The position numbers and the translations under genes were made by a program. This document shows positions 42,554 to 50,719 of a DNA stretch of 64,000 bases, one piece after another. Each line of letters begins with the position of its first letter. Within the stretch, counting starts at the first letter, position 1. The stretch covers positions 62,001 through 126,000 of the forward strand of contig JAEYPO010000009.1 in assembly GCA_023410595.1 (NCBI GenBank), written 5' to 3'. The stretch is from Bacillota bacterium (lineage in GTDB: Bacteria; Bacillota; Clostridia; Christensenellales; SZUA-584). The notes beneath the pieces were generated by a model that searched no databases, had not been told where the DNA came from, and was given only the letters and a program-made list of their open reading frames with translations.

Positions 42554-43459
42554 TTACGCCGTTCCGCGAAGCGTTTTAAGCGCCTTTTCAAAATAATCGG
42601 GCAGCGGCGCTTTAAAAACCATCTGCTCGCCCGTAACGGGATGGCGCAGACGCAGCTCTTTTGCGTGCAGCAGCTGTCCGCCGTCATGCAGCCGCGGCTT
42701 TTTTGGCCCGTATGCCGTATCGCCCGCGACCGGCCTGCCTATGCTCGCCATATGCACGCGTATCTGGTGCGTGCGGCCCGTCTCTAAAGACGCTTCAATA
42801 TATGTGAATTCCCCGAAGCGCTCAAGCACTTTTACGTGCGTGACTGCATGTCTGCCGCCTGAGTCCACCGCCATCTTCTTTCTGTCGCGTCTGCTCCTCC
42901 CTATCGGCTTGTCTATCGTAAGCTCGTCCTCGCGTATATTGCCGTGCACTATTGCCGCGTAGACGCGCTTCATGCTTCTCTTTGCTATCTGCCCGGATAG
43001 CGACGCGTGCGCCTCGTCGTTTTTCGCGACAACGAGCAGCCCCGAGGTATCTTTGTCAAGCCGGTGTACTATGCCCGGCCTTATCTCGCCGCCTATGCCC
43101 GACAAATCCTTTATGCGAAAGAGCAGCGCTCCCACCATTGTGCCCGTAAAATTTCCGGGCGCGGGGTGAACCACCATGCCTTGAGGCTTGTTGACGACCG
43201 CTATCGATGAATCCTCGTACACGACGTCTATAGGTATCTCCTCGGGCTCTGCCGCCGCTTCTTTAGGCTCATCCATATTGAGCGTTACGACGTCCCCGGC
43301 GCGCAGCCTGTCGCCCGGCTTCGCCGTTTTTCCGTTCACAAGCGCTTCGCCTGATAGAATGGCGTGTTTTATTCTTGACCGCGAAAAAGCAGAGTTGTCG
43401 GCGATGTACTTGTCAAGCCTGTCCGCGCTCGCTTCTACGGTAAGCTTTATCTCTTCCAT
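42554..43459 (-). CDS. rluD: RluD-family 23S rRNA pseudouridine synthase
   Basis: 301 residues. An N-terminal S4 domain (SRSRIKHAILSGEALVNGK) is followed by the RluA/RluD catalytic motif HRLDKDTSGLLVVAKN with nucleophile Asp near residue 138. In Firmicutes this gene (ylyB-like) often follows lspA; lspA is not present here. Isomerises uridines of 23S rRNA helix 69 in the case of true RluD; paralogues differ, so the symbol is tentative. Confidence 0.87.
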   Translation of the reverse strand: MEEIKLTVEASADRLDKYIADNSAFSRSRIKHAILSGEALVNGKTAKPGDRLRAGDVVTLNMDEPKEAAAEPEEIPIDVVYEDSSIAVVNKPQGMVVHPAPGNFTGTMVGALLFRIKDLSGIGGEIRPGIVHRLDKDTSGLLVVAKNDEAHASLSGQIAKRSMKRVYAAIVHGNIREDELTIDKPIGRSRRDRKKMAVDSGGRHAVTHVKVLERFGEFTYIEASLETGRTHQIRVHMASIGRPVAGDTAYGPKKPRLHDGGQLLHAKELRLRHPVTGEQMVFKAPLPDYFEKALKTLRGTA

Positions 43460-43483
43460 GCCCCAATCTTACCATCGGCACTG

Positions 43484-43861
43484 CTAAAGCGCAACCTCCG
43501 AGCGGTTTTTGCGCTGCAGCAGCTTTTCACAGCAATTACTTTCCTTCATCAGCGTTTCCAGCTTCTCCATGTCCTTTGCGTATTGTACGTCTCTCGACCA
43601 CTCGCTTTCAAGGAACTCATAGAGCTTTGCGTATTCGGCCTTGAATTCGCCGCTTATGCTGTAAAAACACCACTGCGAGATCTTCCTGCAGGTAATAAGC
43701 CCCGCTGTTTTTAAGCGCCTTAAATGCTTTGAAGCGTTGGGCTGCAGCAAACCAAGCGCTTCTTCTATAATACAGGCGCATAGTTCATGCCGTGAAACGA
43801 GGCTCAATATCTTAAGCCTTGTTTCGTCCCCGAGCGTCTTGAACGTTTCCGAAATATCCAT
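43484..43861 (-). CDS. ArsR-family metalloregulator-like repressor
   Basis: 125 residues with a winged helix (TFKTLGDETRLKILSLVSRH; ALGLLQPNASKHLRRLKTAG). In helix alpha3, ELCACIIEEAL contains a Cys-x-Cys pair at the place of the metalloid site ELCVCDL of ArsR, and a C-terminal CC pair (ESNCCEKLLQ) may add ligands. It lies divergent from the Cys-rich peptide gene at 44068, with about 200 bp between. Metal or arsenic sensing is inferred, not shown. Confidence 0.85.
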   Translation of the reverse strand: MDISETFKTLGDETRLKILSLVSRHELCACIIEEALGLLQPNASKHLRRLKTAGLITCRKISQWCFYSISGEFKAEYAKLYEFLESEWSRDVQYAKDMEKLETLMKESNCCEKLLQRKNRSEVAL

Positions 43862-43895
43862 GATATCACCGGCTTAGATTCTTCTATTACACCGG

Positions 43896-43940
43896 CAAGC
43901 CTCACGACTTGCCGTCCGCCGCTAAAACGGCGAAGAGACC
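43896..43940 (+). repeat. Dispersed hairpin repeat, copy 1
   Basis: CAAGCCTCACGACTTGCCGT followed by CCGCCGCTAAAACGGCG. Related copies are at 47789-47831 (opposite strand) and 52911-52955, with a partial one at 52972-52987. Each holds CAAG...CTTG and CGnCG...CGnCG pairings. Confidence 0.75.
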
Positions 43941-44067
43941 CTGTATTAATATTTATACACGCAGCGGCAGAAAAATGTTGTATACGCATAAAAATCGACG
44001 TACAGCTGTAACCAATATTCCAATATAGTCATATAGTAAATTGTGACCAATGAAAGGGGGTATCTAA

Positions 44068-44283
44068 ATGGATGGATTCTTTAACGGCGGCTTCGGCGGT
44101 GGATGCGGCTGCTTGTGGCCTCTGCTTCTGCTCTGCTGCTGTGGCAACGGCTTTGGCGGAGCACATGGTCCCTGCGGGTGCGACGACGGCTTCGGCGGCG
44201 GATGCGGCTGCCTGTGGCCCCTGCTTCTGCTCTGCTGCTGTGGCGGTAACGGCTTTGGCAGCGGGTGCGGACCGAAATGCTGA
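44068..44283 (+). CDS. Cysteine- and glycine-rich small protein with internal repeat
   Basis: 71 residues; 14 are Cys and about a third Gly. The unit GFGGGCGCLWPLLLLCCCG occurs twice (about residues 8-27 and 41-60), joined by a HGPCGCDD linker. GGGGG-type ribosome binding site (AAAGGGGG) is 9 bp upstream of ATG 44068. I do not recognise the family. Alternating Cys clusters with short hydrophobic LLLL stretches could bind metal or insert in membranes. It is divergent from the ArsR-type gene, which hints at metal. The two DNA repeat halves are nearly identical, so duplication is recent. Confidence 0.6.
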   Translation: MDGFFNGGFGGGCGCLWPLLLLCCCGNGFGGAHGPCGCDDGFGGGCGCLWPLLLLCCCGGNGFGSGCGPKC

Positions 44284-44293
44284 CAACATAAGA

Positions 44294-44428
44294 ATGGCAA
44301 GCTCTGGCCTAAGAATGCCAGAAACGGCATACTCTAACTTCAGGGTCTTAAGCAGCGTTTCTGCCGCCGCTCCAGTGATAGCGTTAAGCGACAGTGATTT
44401 CGGCAAATACCGATCGCTATTCACCTAA
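44294..44428 (+). pseudogene. Detached chemoreceptor C-terminal tail
   Basis: Downstream of the small Cys-rich gene, a frame reads SAAAPVIALSDSDFGKY at 44360-44410, 16 of 17 residues as in the chemoreceptor end at 47672-47722 (SAAAPRIALSDSDFGKY). No other chemoreceptor sequence is present, so this is probably a leftover of a duplicated or replaced receptor gene 3' end. It lies in a different frame from the Cys-rich protein. Confidence 0.6.
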
Positions 44429-44462
44429 AAGACTCACTGGGTTTTAGCAAATTATTACAGGC

Positions 44463-44490
44463 AAAAAAGGGCTTAATAGGCCCTTTTTGT
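44463..44490 (+). terminator. Rho-independent terminator
   Basis: AAAAAGGGC and GCCCTTTTT form a 9-bp stem with a 7-base loop ending in T5; it follows the receptor-tail remnant. It can also work on the minus strand. Confidence 0.8.
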
Positions 44491-44613
44491 TTGCTCGTGA
44501 ACTTGAGCATTTACGGCATATCTTACCACTTTTAATTAACTACTTTCATCGGTGGAATAATATGGCCGCCTGTTTGCGATTTTTCGCCTTTAAAACTTAG
44601 GAAAAGCACAAAA

Positions 44614-44646
44614 TAAGTTTAAGTTTTTATATTCTCTTCCGATATT
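44614..44646 (+). promoter_or_regulatory. Possible sigma-D (FliA-type) motility promoter
   Basis: TAAG, 14 bp, TCCGATAT (44620-44645) resembles the sigma-D pattern TAAA-N15-GCCGATAT. It is about 480 bp upstream of cheW with no gene between, so its RNA would carry the structured leader at 44873-45035. Confidence 0.4.
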
Positions 44647-44869
44647 ATTAGTAACAACACAGTTGTATTAAATGCAAAAACAGTCTTAAACCTTTCTCCC
44701 AAGGTTAAAAATGAATGCGCAGGCATCTATTGCTTTGTCTGACAATGAAACGGTTAAACATAAATTATATGCATCATGTTTCATAGCAGACGTATATTAT
44801 TAGCTGATTTTTTGTTACTTCAGTTAATTATGAATTAGTTCATATTTCTTAATATAAAAAAGATAAAAA

Positions 44870-45040
44870 ATGGCGTCCAGCTACTGGGCGCAAAAACAAA
44901 AGTTTATTGAAAGTGGGAATGCGGGCCTTTTGAATCACAGTTAAGGCCAAAACCAATATGCCAAAGAGCTATAAACATCTGTGATGATTGGGAGATAATC
45001 ACAAGCTGGTTAATGCGTCGTTTATAGCTCTTTGGGAAAA
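44870..45040 (+). promoter_or_regulatory. Structured leader RNA upstream of cheW, riboswitch candidate
   Basis: Three stems can be drawn: 44873-44880 with 44884-44891 (8 bp, 3-base loop); 44924-44929 with 44943-44948 (6 bp); and a perfect 16-bp stem 44961-44976 with 45020-45035. Inside the third, CTGTGAT (44979-44985) can pair with ATCACA (44998-45003) or instead with ATCACAG (44934-44940) in the loop of stem two. There is no T tract, so it is not a plain terminator. It ends about 90 bp before cheW. I do not recognise a known riboswitch class. The rest of 44491-45124 is AT-rich with no gene. Confidence 0.55.
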
Positions 45041-45124
45041 AGATTTAGAGGGGGTGGAAAATTTAAAAATCAACGATCAGATATGTAAATATGTAAATGT
45101 ATTAACTACAAAGGAGGTGTAACA

Positions 45125-45613
45125 ATGAATCAAGAGGAACTTTTGGAAGAGATGGAGGATACTCAGCGCGGACGCTTCTTGACGTTCGACCTTGAAGAAG
45201 AGGTCTTCGGTATAGAGATACGCTTTGTTAAAGAGATAATAGGCATGCAGCCTGTAACAAAGCTGCCCGACGTTACGGATTATATCAAAGGCATCATCAA
45301 TCTGCGCGGCAGGATCATACCATTAATCGACATGCGGCTCAAGCTTAAAAAGCCGGCTGCGGAGTATACGGACAGGACGTGCATAATCGTCGTGGAAACT
45401 ACAGAGGTAACAATAGGCCTTATAGTTGACAACGTATCGGAAGTACTCTCAGTGGGCGAAGACAACATCGTGCCTCCGCCGGACTCGAGGGCGGGCGTAC
45501 AGAACTCGTATATAAGCGGCATAGGCAAGGTAGGAGACGAGATTAAGCTTCTGCTGGACTGTGAAAGCCTGTTCCGCCAGGACGAGGTTGACATGATAAA
45601 CGAAATAAAATAA
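45125..45613 (+). CDS. cheW: Chemotaxis coupling protein CheW
   Basis: 162 residues with a strong AAAGGAGGTG site before ATG 45125. FDLEEEVFGIEIRFVKEIIG, then TKLPDVTDYIKGIINLRGRI and IPLIDMRLKL are the standard CheW core. It couples chemoreceptors to CheA. cheA is not in the window. It is followed at 30 bp by the chemoreceptor, so both are probably one transcript. Confidence 0.94.
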   Translation: MNQEELLEEMEDTQRGRFLTFDLEEEVFGIEIRFVKEIIGMQPVTKLPDVTDYIKGIINLRGRIIPLIDMRLKLKKPAAEYTDRTCIIVVETTEVTIGLIVDNVSEVLSVGEDNIVPPPDSRAGVQNSYISGIGKVGDEIKLLLDCESLFRQDEVDMINEIK

Positions 45614-45643
45614 AAAACATAATTTTTGTGGGAGATGATGAAA

Positions 45644-47725
45644 ATGAAATGGTATAAAAATTTGAAGATAGCCGTGAAGCTTATCTCAGGATTTTTGATT
45701 ATCGCAATTTTAGCGGCTGCGGTAGGCTTGTTTGGCATAATAACGCTGACGTCACAAGATAACCAAAGCAAACAGGTCTTTCAAAACTACGGTAATTCGC
45801 AAGGGTATTTGGGTTATGTCCTGGGAGATTTTCAAGAGCAGCGCGCATACTTAAGGCAAATAATTATGAACGCGGATGCGACCAAGGCCGCCGACGATCA
45901 GAAATCAATTGCGACGCTGGATGAAGCGATAACCGACAATTTAAACAAATATAAAGCATGCTGCACCACAGATGAAGAAATCGCCATCTACAGCGATCTG
46001 GTAACAAAAATAGATGCGTATAAAATCCAGAGAGACAAGATTGTTGACGCAGGCGTAAGCGGAGATTTCGAAAGCGCTGCGAATATTTTGACGGAAGATC
46101 ACTCCGTAAAAGTGGTGCAGGACGCTACAACGGCGGTTGAAAACGCAGTCAGCGCCAATATTGAAGCGGCTGACGCGGCCATGAAGCAGCAGAACAGCAA
46201 CGTACAGAGCACCATATTAATAATGATAATCGTCGTTGCAGTCGCGGTAGCCATCGCGGTGCTGCTGGGAATAGCAATATCCCGCATGATAAGCAAGCCT
46301 ATTAAGCACCTTGTGGATGCGGGCGATAAGCTTGCGGCAGGCGATCTGAATATCGATAAGACAAAAGACGTCTCTAAAGACGAGCTCGGCGTGCTTACGC
46401 TTTCGATAAGAGGCATACTCGATGCAATATCCGCGCTCGCCGAAGATACGGACGAGTTGATTGCGGCCGCGCAGGAAGGACAGCTCTCCGTACGTGCAGA
46501 CGGCTCAAAGCATAAAGGTGAATACAAGAGGATAGTGGAAGGCATCAACAGTACACTGGACGCCATAATCGAGCCGGTAAACGAAGCGTCAAGCGTTTTG
46601 AATGAGCTCTCACGCGGCAACTTAAGCGCCAAGGTCGTTGGGGATTACAAGGGCGACCACGCGATTATAAAGAATGCACTCAACGACACTATGGATACGC
46701 TTAAAGCTTACATTGGAGAGATATCAGATGTGCTCGGATCTATATCGGATGGAAACCTCAATCTCTCGATCACAGCAGATTATAAAGGCGACTTCATAGA
46801 GCTTAAGAACTCCATCAACAGTATAATAACTTCGCTAAACGACATACTTTCCGAAATCAACACCGCGTCCGAGCAGGTAGCTTCGGGCACGAAGCAGGTC
46901 TCGGACGGCAGCCAGGAGATATCACAGGGCGCGACGGAGCAGGCAAGCTCGATAGAAGAACTTACCGCCTCTGTAACGGAGATAGCCGAGCAGACGAAGC
47001 AGAACGCTGTCAACGCCAATAAGGCAAACGAACTTGCGGGTGAGGCTAAAAACGGCGCTGCGGAAGGCAACGAGCAGATGAAGGGCATGCAGGCCGCAAT
47101 GAGCGAGATAAACGAGTCGTCTTCTAACATCTCCAAGATAATCAAGGTAATAGACGACATTGCGTTCCAGACCAACATACTCGCGCTCAATGCAGCCGTC
47201 GAGGCCGCAAGGGCGGGCGTGCACGGCAAGGGTTTCGCGGTCGTCGCGGAAGAGGTGAGGAACCTTGCCGCCCGAAGCGCGAACGCGGCTAAAGAGACTA
47301 CCGCGCTCATAGAAGGCTCGATAAAGAAGACCGAAGCAGGCACGAAGATCGCCGACGAGACTGCGGCGGCGCTTGAGGGCATTGTAGCAAGCGTAGAAAA
47401 GGCCGTGGAGCTGGTGGGCGAGATAGCGGTAGCGTCCAACGAGCAGGCGACTGCCATAGCCCAGGTAAACAAGGGCATAGAGCAGATGAGCCAGGTCGTG
47501 CAAACGAACTCCGCCACGTCGGAAGAAGCCGCGGCCGCGGCCGAAGAGCTCTCTTCCCAGGCCGAGCTTTTAAAGAGCATGGTAGGCAAGTTCAACTTAA
47601 AGCGCGCGCAAGCTAAGCCAAAGGCTCAGAGCGCCGCTTATAATGAAGAGCCTGCCGTATACGAAAAGGTGTCGGCCGCCGCTCCAAGGATAGCGCTGAG
47701 CGACAGCGATTTCGGCAAGTACTGA
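45644..47725 (+). CDS. Methyl-accepting chemotaxis protein
   Basis: 693 residues from ATG 45644 (KWYKNLKIAVKLISGFLI), chosen because GGGAG lies 9 bp upstream. TM1 at about 10-30; a four-helix-bundle sensor (about 35-190) with YLRQIIMNADATKAADDQKS; TM2 (STILIMIIVVAVAVAIAVLL); HAMP and further HAMP-like repeats (230-395); then the signalling tip with DIAFQTNILALNAAVEAARA and VAEEVRNLAARSA. The tail ends in SAAAPRIALSDSDFGKY after a flexible linker, perhaps a CheR/CheB tether. Ligand unknown. Confidence 0.94.
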   Translation: MKWYKNLKIAVKLISGFLIIAILAAAVGLFGIITLTSQDNQSKQVFQNYGNSQGYLGYVLGDFQEQRAYLRQIIMNADATKAADDQKSIATLDEAITDNLNKYKACCTTDEEIAIYSDLVTKIDAYKIQRDKIVDAGVSGDFESAANILTEDHSVKVVQDATTAVENAVSANIEAADAAMKQQNSNVQSTILIMIIVVAVAVAIAVLLGIAISRMISKPIKHLVDAGDKLAAGDLNIDKTKDVSKDELGVLTLSIRGILDAISALAEDTDELIAAAQEGQLSVRADGSKHKGEYKRIVEGINSTLDAIIEPVNEASSVLNELSRGNLSAKVVGDYKGDHAIIKNALNDTMDTLKAYIGEISDVLGSISDGNLNLSITADYKGDFIELKNSINSIITSLNDILSEINTASEQVASGTKQVSDGSQEISQGATEQASSIEELTASVTEIAEQTKQNAVNANKANELAGEAKNGAAEGNEQMKGMQAAMSEINESSSNISKIIKVIDDIAFQTNILALNAAVEAARAGVHGKGFAVVAEEVRNLAARSANAAKETTALIEGSIKKTEAGTKIADETAAALEGIVASVEKAVELVGEIAVASNEQATAIAQVNKGIEQMSQVVQTNSATSEEAAAAAEELSSQAELLKSMVGKFNLKRAQAKPKAQSAAYNEEPAVYEKVSAAAPRIALSDSDFGKY

Positions 47726-47743
47726 TAATAAGCAGCAAACCAT

Positions 47744-47774
47744 TAAGGCCTCCTGCGTATAGCGGGGGGCCTTA
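47744..47774 (+). terminator. Hairpin after the chemoreceptor gene
   Basis: TAAGGCCTCC pairs with GGGGGCCTTA (some G-U), 19 bp after the stop, without a clear T tract; may be a 3' stabilising hairpin. Confidence 0.45.
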
Positions 47775-47788
47775 CCCGTTAATGCGGA

Positions 47789-47831
47789 GTCTCATCGTCG
47801 CTTAAGCGGCAAGTCGTGAGGCTTGCTGGTG
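47789..47831 (-). repeat. Dispersed hairpin repeat, copy 2
   Basis: Minus strand reads CAAGCCTCACGACTTGCCG then CTTAAGCGACGATGAGAC, a shortened version of the repeat at 43896 and 52911. Confidence 0.7.
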
Positions 47832-47838
47832 TGAATAC

Positions 47839-47880
47839 AAAAAAGAACTTCCTGTTACAAGACAGCAGGAAGTTCTTTTA
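47839..47880. terminator. Bidirectional terminator between chemoreceptor and binding-protein genes
   Basis: AAAAGAACTTCCTG and CAGGAAGTTCTTTT are a perfect 14-bp stem with an 11-base loop, T-rich at the end on both strands; separates two convergent genes. Confidence 0.9.
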
Positions 47881-47892
47881 TTATTGCTTCTA

Positions 47893-49011
47893 TCAGGATG
47901 ACGGCGACGCTGCGGGCGATGGCTCCGTTGAAGCGGCCGGCGCAGAAGTCCCTCCCGCCTGCTGGCACGCGGATACATACTGATCAACCAAAACCGGGTC
48001 AATATTTTGTTTCATCTCGTCGATTACGGGCTGCACTGCGGCTTTCAGCGCAGCAAGCACTTCGGGCGCAGGCTCGGCCACCGTCATCTTCTTGAACGTC
48101 TTCTCCTGCTCGCTTTCGTACTCCCCTGCTGCCGCTATCTCATCGCTTATCACCTGTGAAACGAACTTACCGAGCCATTCCTTCTGCTCGCCGGTCAGTC
48201 CGTCGTACTGCGCCTTGTTCATGACGTACACGTCTACGTCCTGCCCGTGCCGCGTTTTATACATATTCGTCTGAACCTCGTAGTATTTCAAAGCGGATAT
48301 CTCGGAATAAACGGTCTCCTGTGCTTCAAGCAGACCTTGCTTTAAGGCTATGTAAACCTCGGATCTCTCGAGCGGCATTACGTTGCAGCCCAGCGTCCTC
48401 CAGAAAGACTGGCTGTACTGGCTTTTGGAAGTGCTTATCCGAAGGCCGGAAAAGTCTGCGGGCGAGGCTATGGGTATGCCCGTCGTAAGATACTTAAACG
48501 ACGCGCTGTAAACTCCTATAAGCTGCAGGCCGGCGTCGTTGAAAAAAGGTTGCATCATATCCATAAAGCTGCCGCCAAGCATTGCGTTGCACGCTTCGAG
48601 CGCCGTGAACATCATCGGCGCGTCAAGCACGGCAAGCTGCGGTATCACTTCCGTCATCATCGACGCGTCCCCTGTGTATATCGAAACGCCGCCAGTCTTT
48701 ACCGCTTCAATTATATCGGCGTCGGTGCCCTTATCTCCGCCCTCGAAAAAATCTATAACCATGCTGCCGCCGGACCACGCCTTTAAATCGTCAAATCCCT
48801 TGCTTAAAGCGTCGCCCTTGCCGGTGTCCGTAAGCGCCGCTGCGCTCGCCATAGAAAGAGACATGGGCGGCTCTGTAGGCTCGGGCGCAAGCGTCTCAGT
48901 GGGAGCCGGAGTCGCCGTCCCCGGGGAAGGGCTTTGCGCCTGTTCTCCCGAGCAGCCCGCCAGCGCAAGCGCCAGCGCAGCGCACAGCACAATAGCCAGT
49001 AACTTCTTCAT
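47893..49011 (-). CDS. TRAP-type (DctP-like) substrate-binding lipoprotein, orphan
   Basis: 372 residues. The signal peptide KLLAIVLCAALALALAGC ends with a clear lipobox. A Ser/Pro/Thr linker follows, then the DctP fold with SGLRISTSKSQYSQSFWRTL and GCNVMPLERSEVYIALKQGL and LLEAQETVYSEI, the region with the substrate-anchoring Arg. It ends in a second low-complexity tail of Ser, Ala and Pro, which is unusual. No DctQ or DctM membrane genes are adjacent. It lies next to the chemoreceptor and could feed ligand information to it or to a distant transporter. Confidence 0.85.
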   Translation of the reverse strand: MKKLLAIVLCAALALALAGCSGEQAQSPSPGTATPAPTETLAPEPTEPPMSLSMASAAALTDTGKGDALSKGFDDLKAWSGGSMVIDFFEGGDKGTDADIIEAVKTGGVSIYTGDASMMTEVIPQLAVLDAPMMFTALEACNAMLGGSFMDMMQPFFNDAGLQLIGVYSASFKYLTTGIPIASPADFSGLRISTSKSQYSQSFWRTLGCNVMPLERSEVYIALKQGLLEAQETVYSEISALKYYEVQTNMYKTRHGQDVDVYVMNKAQYDGLTGEQKEWLGKFVSQVISDEIAAAGEYESEQEKTFKKMTVAEPAPEVLAALKAAVQPVIDEMKQNIDPVLVDQYVSACQQAGGTSAPAASTEPSPAASPSS

Positions 49012-49321
49012 TTCATTGTTCTCCTTTATTGTCCGCTGGTATCATACTTCCTCAAGCTTTCTTGGGGAGCGTTATTGACAAAAAATTTGCTCAGGCTCCG
49101 CTTTCCCGGATACTTAGCAAATCCACTTTATTATTTGCCGCTGATTATTATATCATATTCACGCGAACAAAAAAAGCAGCAGGCCGCCATAAATGTAAAA
49201 ATAGTGTAAATATTGTGCAAAGCAAACAGCCCTCCACTCATTGAATAGACGGGGCTGCATGCAAAAATGTTCCCTTAAACCAAATGCTGTTTAGACCAGG
49301 ATACGCCGGCACTGTTTCCGG
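49012..49321. other. Gene-free region between asnS and the binding-protein gene
   Basis: No gene seen. On the minus strand TATAAT at about 49150-49155 could be a -10 for the binding-protein gene, with only a T-run as -35. A G/C-rich inverted pair near 49228-49260 may end asnS transcripts but lacks a T tract. Confidence 0.4.
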
Positions 49322-50719
49322 CTAGAATTCGCAGTTCATAGGCGTGCGCGCGTAAGGTATGACGTCCCTTATGTTCTCCATGCCCGAGAGGTATATGAGC
49401 AGCCTCTCAAAACCCATGCCAAAGCCAGCGTGCTCGCAGCCGCCGAATTTCCTTAAGTTAAGGTACCAGTACATCTCCTGCGCCGATATTTCAAGCTCAT
49501 TCATGCGCGAGAGCAGCCTATTATACCGCGTCTCCCTCTGGCTTCCGCCCATAAGCTCACCCGCGCCGGGCACGAGCAGGTCGACAGCCGCCACCGTCTC
49601 GTTATCATCGTTCTGGTACATATAAAATGCTTTTATTTCTTTAGGCCAGTCGTACACGAACACCGGCGAATTAAAATGCTCGTCCGTAAGATACTTCTCG
49701 TGCTCCTTGGCGAGGTCTCCCCCAAACTCAGGCTTAAACTCGAAGTCTTTTTTGGCCGCCTTTAATATCTCTATGGCTTCTTTGTACCTTACCCTCGCTA
49801 TCGCCGAGCCGACAAGCTTTCCGAGCTTATCCTCAAGCGGCGTCTTTGTATACTCCTGCAGGAACCTTATCTCGTCGCCCGCGTGCTTAAGGCAATAAGA
49901 GACGATATATTTCAAAAAGTCCTCTTCTATGTCCATAAGGCCGTTTATCTCGCAGAACGCCACCTCGGGCTCTATCATCCAGAACTCTGCGGCGTGCGTT
50001 TTTGTATTCGAGTTTTCCGCACGGAACGTAGGCCCGAACGTATAAACCTTTTTAAAAGCAAGCGCGAATGTCTCGCCCTCAAGCTGTCCCGTCACGGCGA
50101 GCGACGTGTGCTTGCCAAAAAGGTCCTGACTAAAGTCGACGGGCCGCTTCACGCTTTCCATATCGAGCGACGTTACGGTAAACGTGTTGCCCGCGCCCTC
50201 CGCGTCGTTGCCCGTAATAAGCGGCGTGTGCACATACACATATCCATTGCTTTCAAAATAGCGGTGTATCGCCGTAGACGCTACGCTTCTCAAGCGGAAC
50301 ACGGCCTGAAAAAGCCTCGTCCTCGGACGCAGATACGCAATCTCGCGCAAAAACTCAAGGCTGTGGCGTTTTGGCTGCAGCGGGTATTCCTCCGTGCAGT
50401 CGCCCAGCAGCTCAGCGCTTTTTGCCTGTATCTCAAACGCTTCGCCCCGACCCTGCGAGCGCACGAGCCTGCCTCGTACGCGCACGGCCGACCCCACTCG
50501 GTACGCGTTAATTTGCACAAAGCTGCCTATACTGTCGTCGTAAACTACCTGCAGCGACTTAAAGCATGTACCGTCAAAGAAGTCTATGAACCCGAACGTC
50601 TTCTGCCTGCGGTGGTTCCTTATCCATCCTTCTACGCAAACGTCTTTATCAACAAAGCTCTCGATATCTGCGAATATCTCGCGCAGGTCCAAGGCGCCCA
50701 TGTGCGTATCGTTACCCAT
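49322..50719 (-). CDS. asnS: Asparaginyl-tRNA synthetase
   Basis: 465 residues. The N-terminal OB anticodon-binding domain (EGWIRNHRRQKTFGFIDFFD) is followed by the class IIb catalytic core: FLREIAYLRPRTRLFQAVFR, motif 2 TFRAENSNTKTHAAEFWMIE, and motif 3 GFGMGFERLLIYLSGMENIR. Together these are AsnRS rather than AspRS features. Charges tRNA-Asn. The start overlaps the acetyltransferase stop at 50712 by 8 bp, suggesting a shared transcript from the promoter at 51639. Confidence 0.93.
   Translation of the reverse strand: MGNDTHMGALDLREIFADIESFVDKDVCVEGWIRNHRRQKTFGFIDFFDGTCFKSLQVVYDDSIGSFVQINAYRVGSAVRVRGRLVRSQGRGEAFEIQAKSAELLGDCTEEYPLQPKRHSLEFLREIAYLRPRTRLFQAVFRLRSVASTAIHRYFESNGYVYVHTPLITGNDAEGAGNTFTVTSLDMESVKRPVDFSQDLFGKHTSLAVTGQLEGETFALAFKKVYTFGPTFRAENSNTKTHAAEFWMIEPEVAFCEINGLMDIEEDFLKYIVSYCLKHAGDEIRFLQEYTKTPLEDKLGKLVGSAIARVRYKEAIEILKAAKKDFEFKPEFGGDLAKEHEKYLTDEHFNSPVFVYDWPKEIKAFYMYQNDDNETVAAVDLLVPGAGELMGGSQRETRYNRLLSRMNELEISAQEMYWYLNLRKFGGCEHAGFGMGFERLLIYLSGMENIRDVIPYARTPMNCEF

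Noticed and set aside
44072..44428. A 118-codon frame (Ala-rich) overlapping the Cys-rich peptide and running into the receptor tail
   Set aside because: The alternative frame at 44068 has the better ribosome binding site and a clear amino acid repeat; only the end of the longer frame is meaningful, as a receptor-tail remnant.
44870..45040. Known cyclic-di-GMP riboswitch (GEMM) upstream of cheW
   Set aside because: Context fits, but I could not find the GEMM-I conserved ACGCACAGGGCAAACC-like core or its second half; reported only as an unassigned structured leader.
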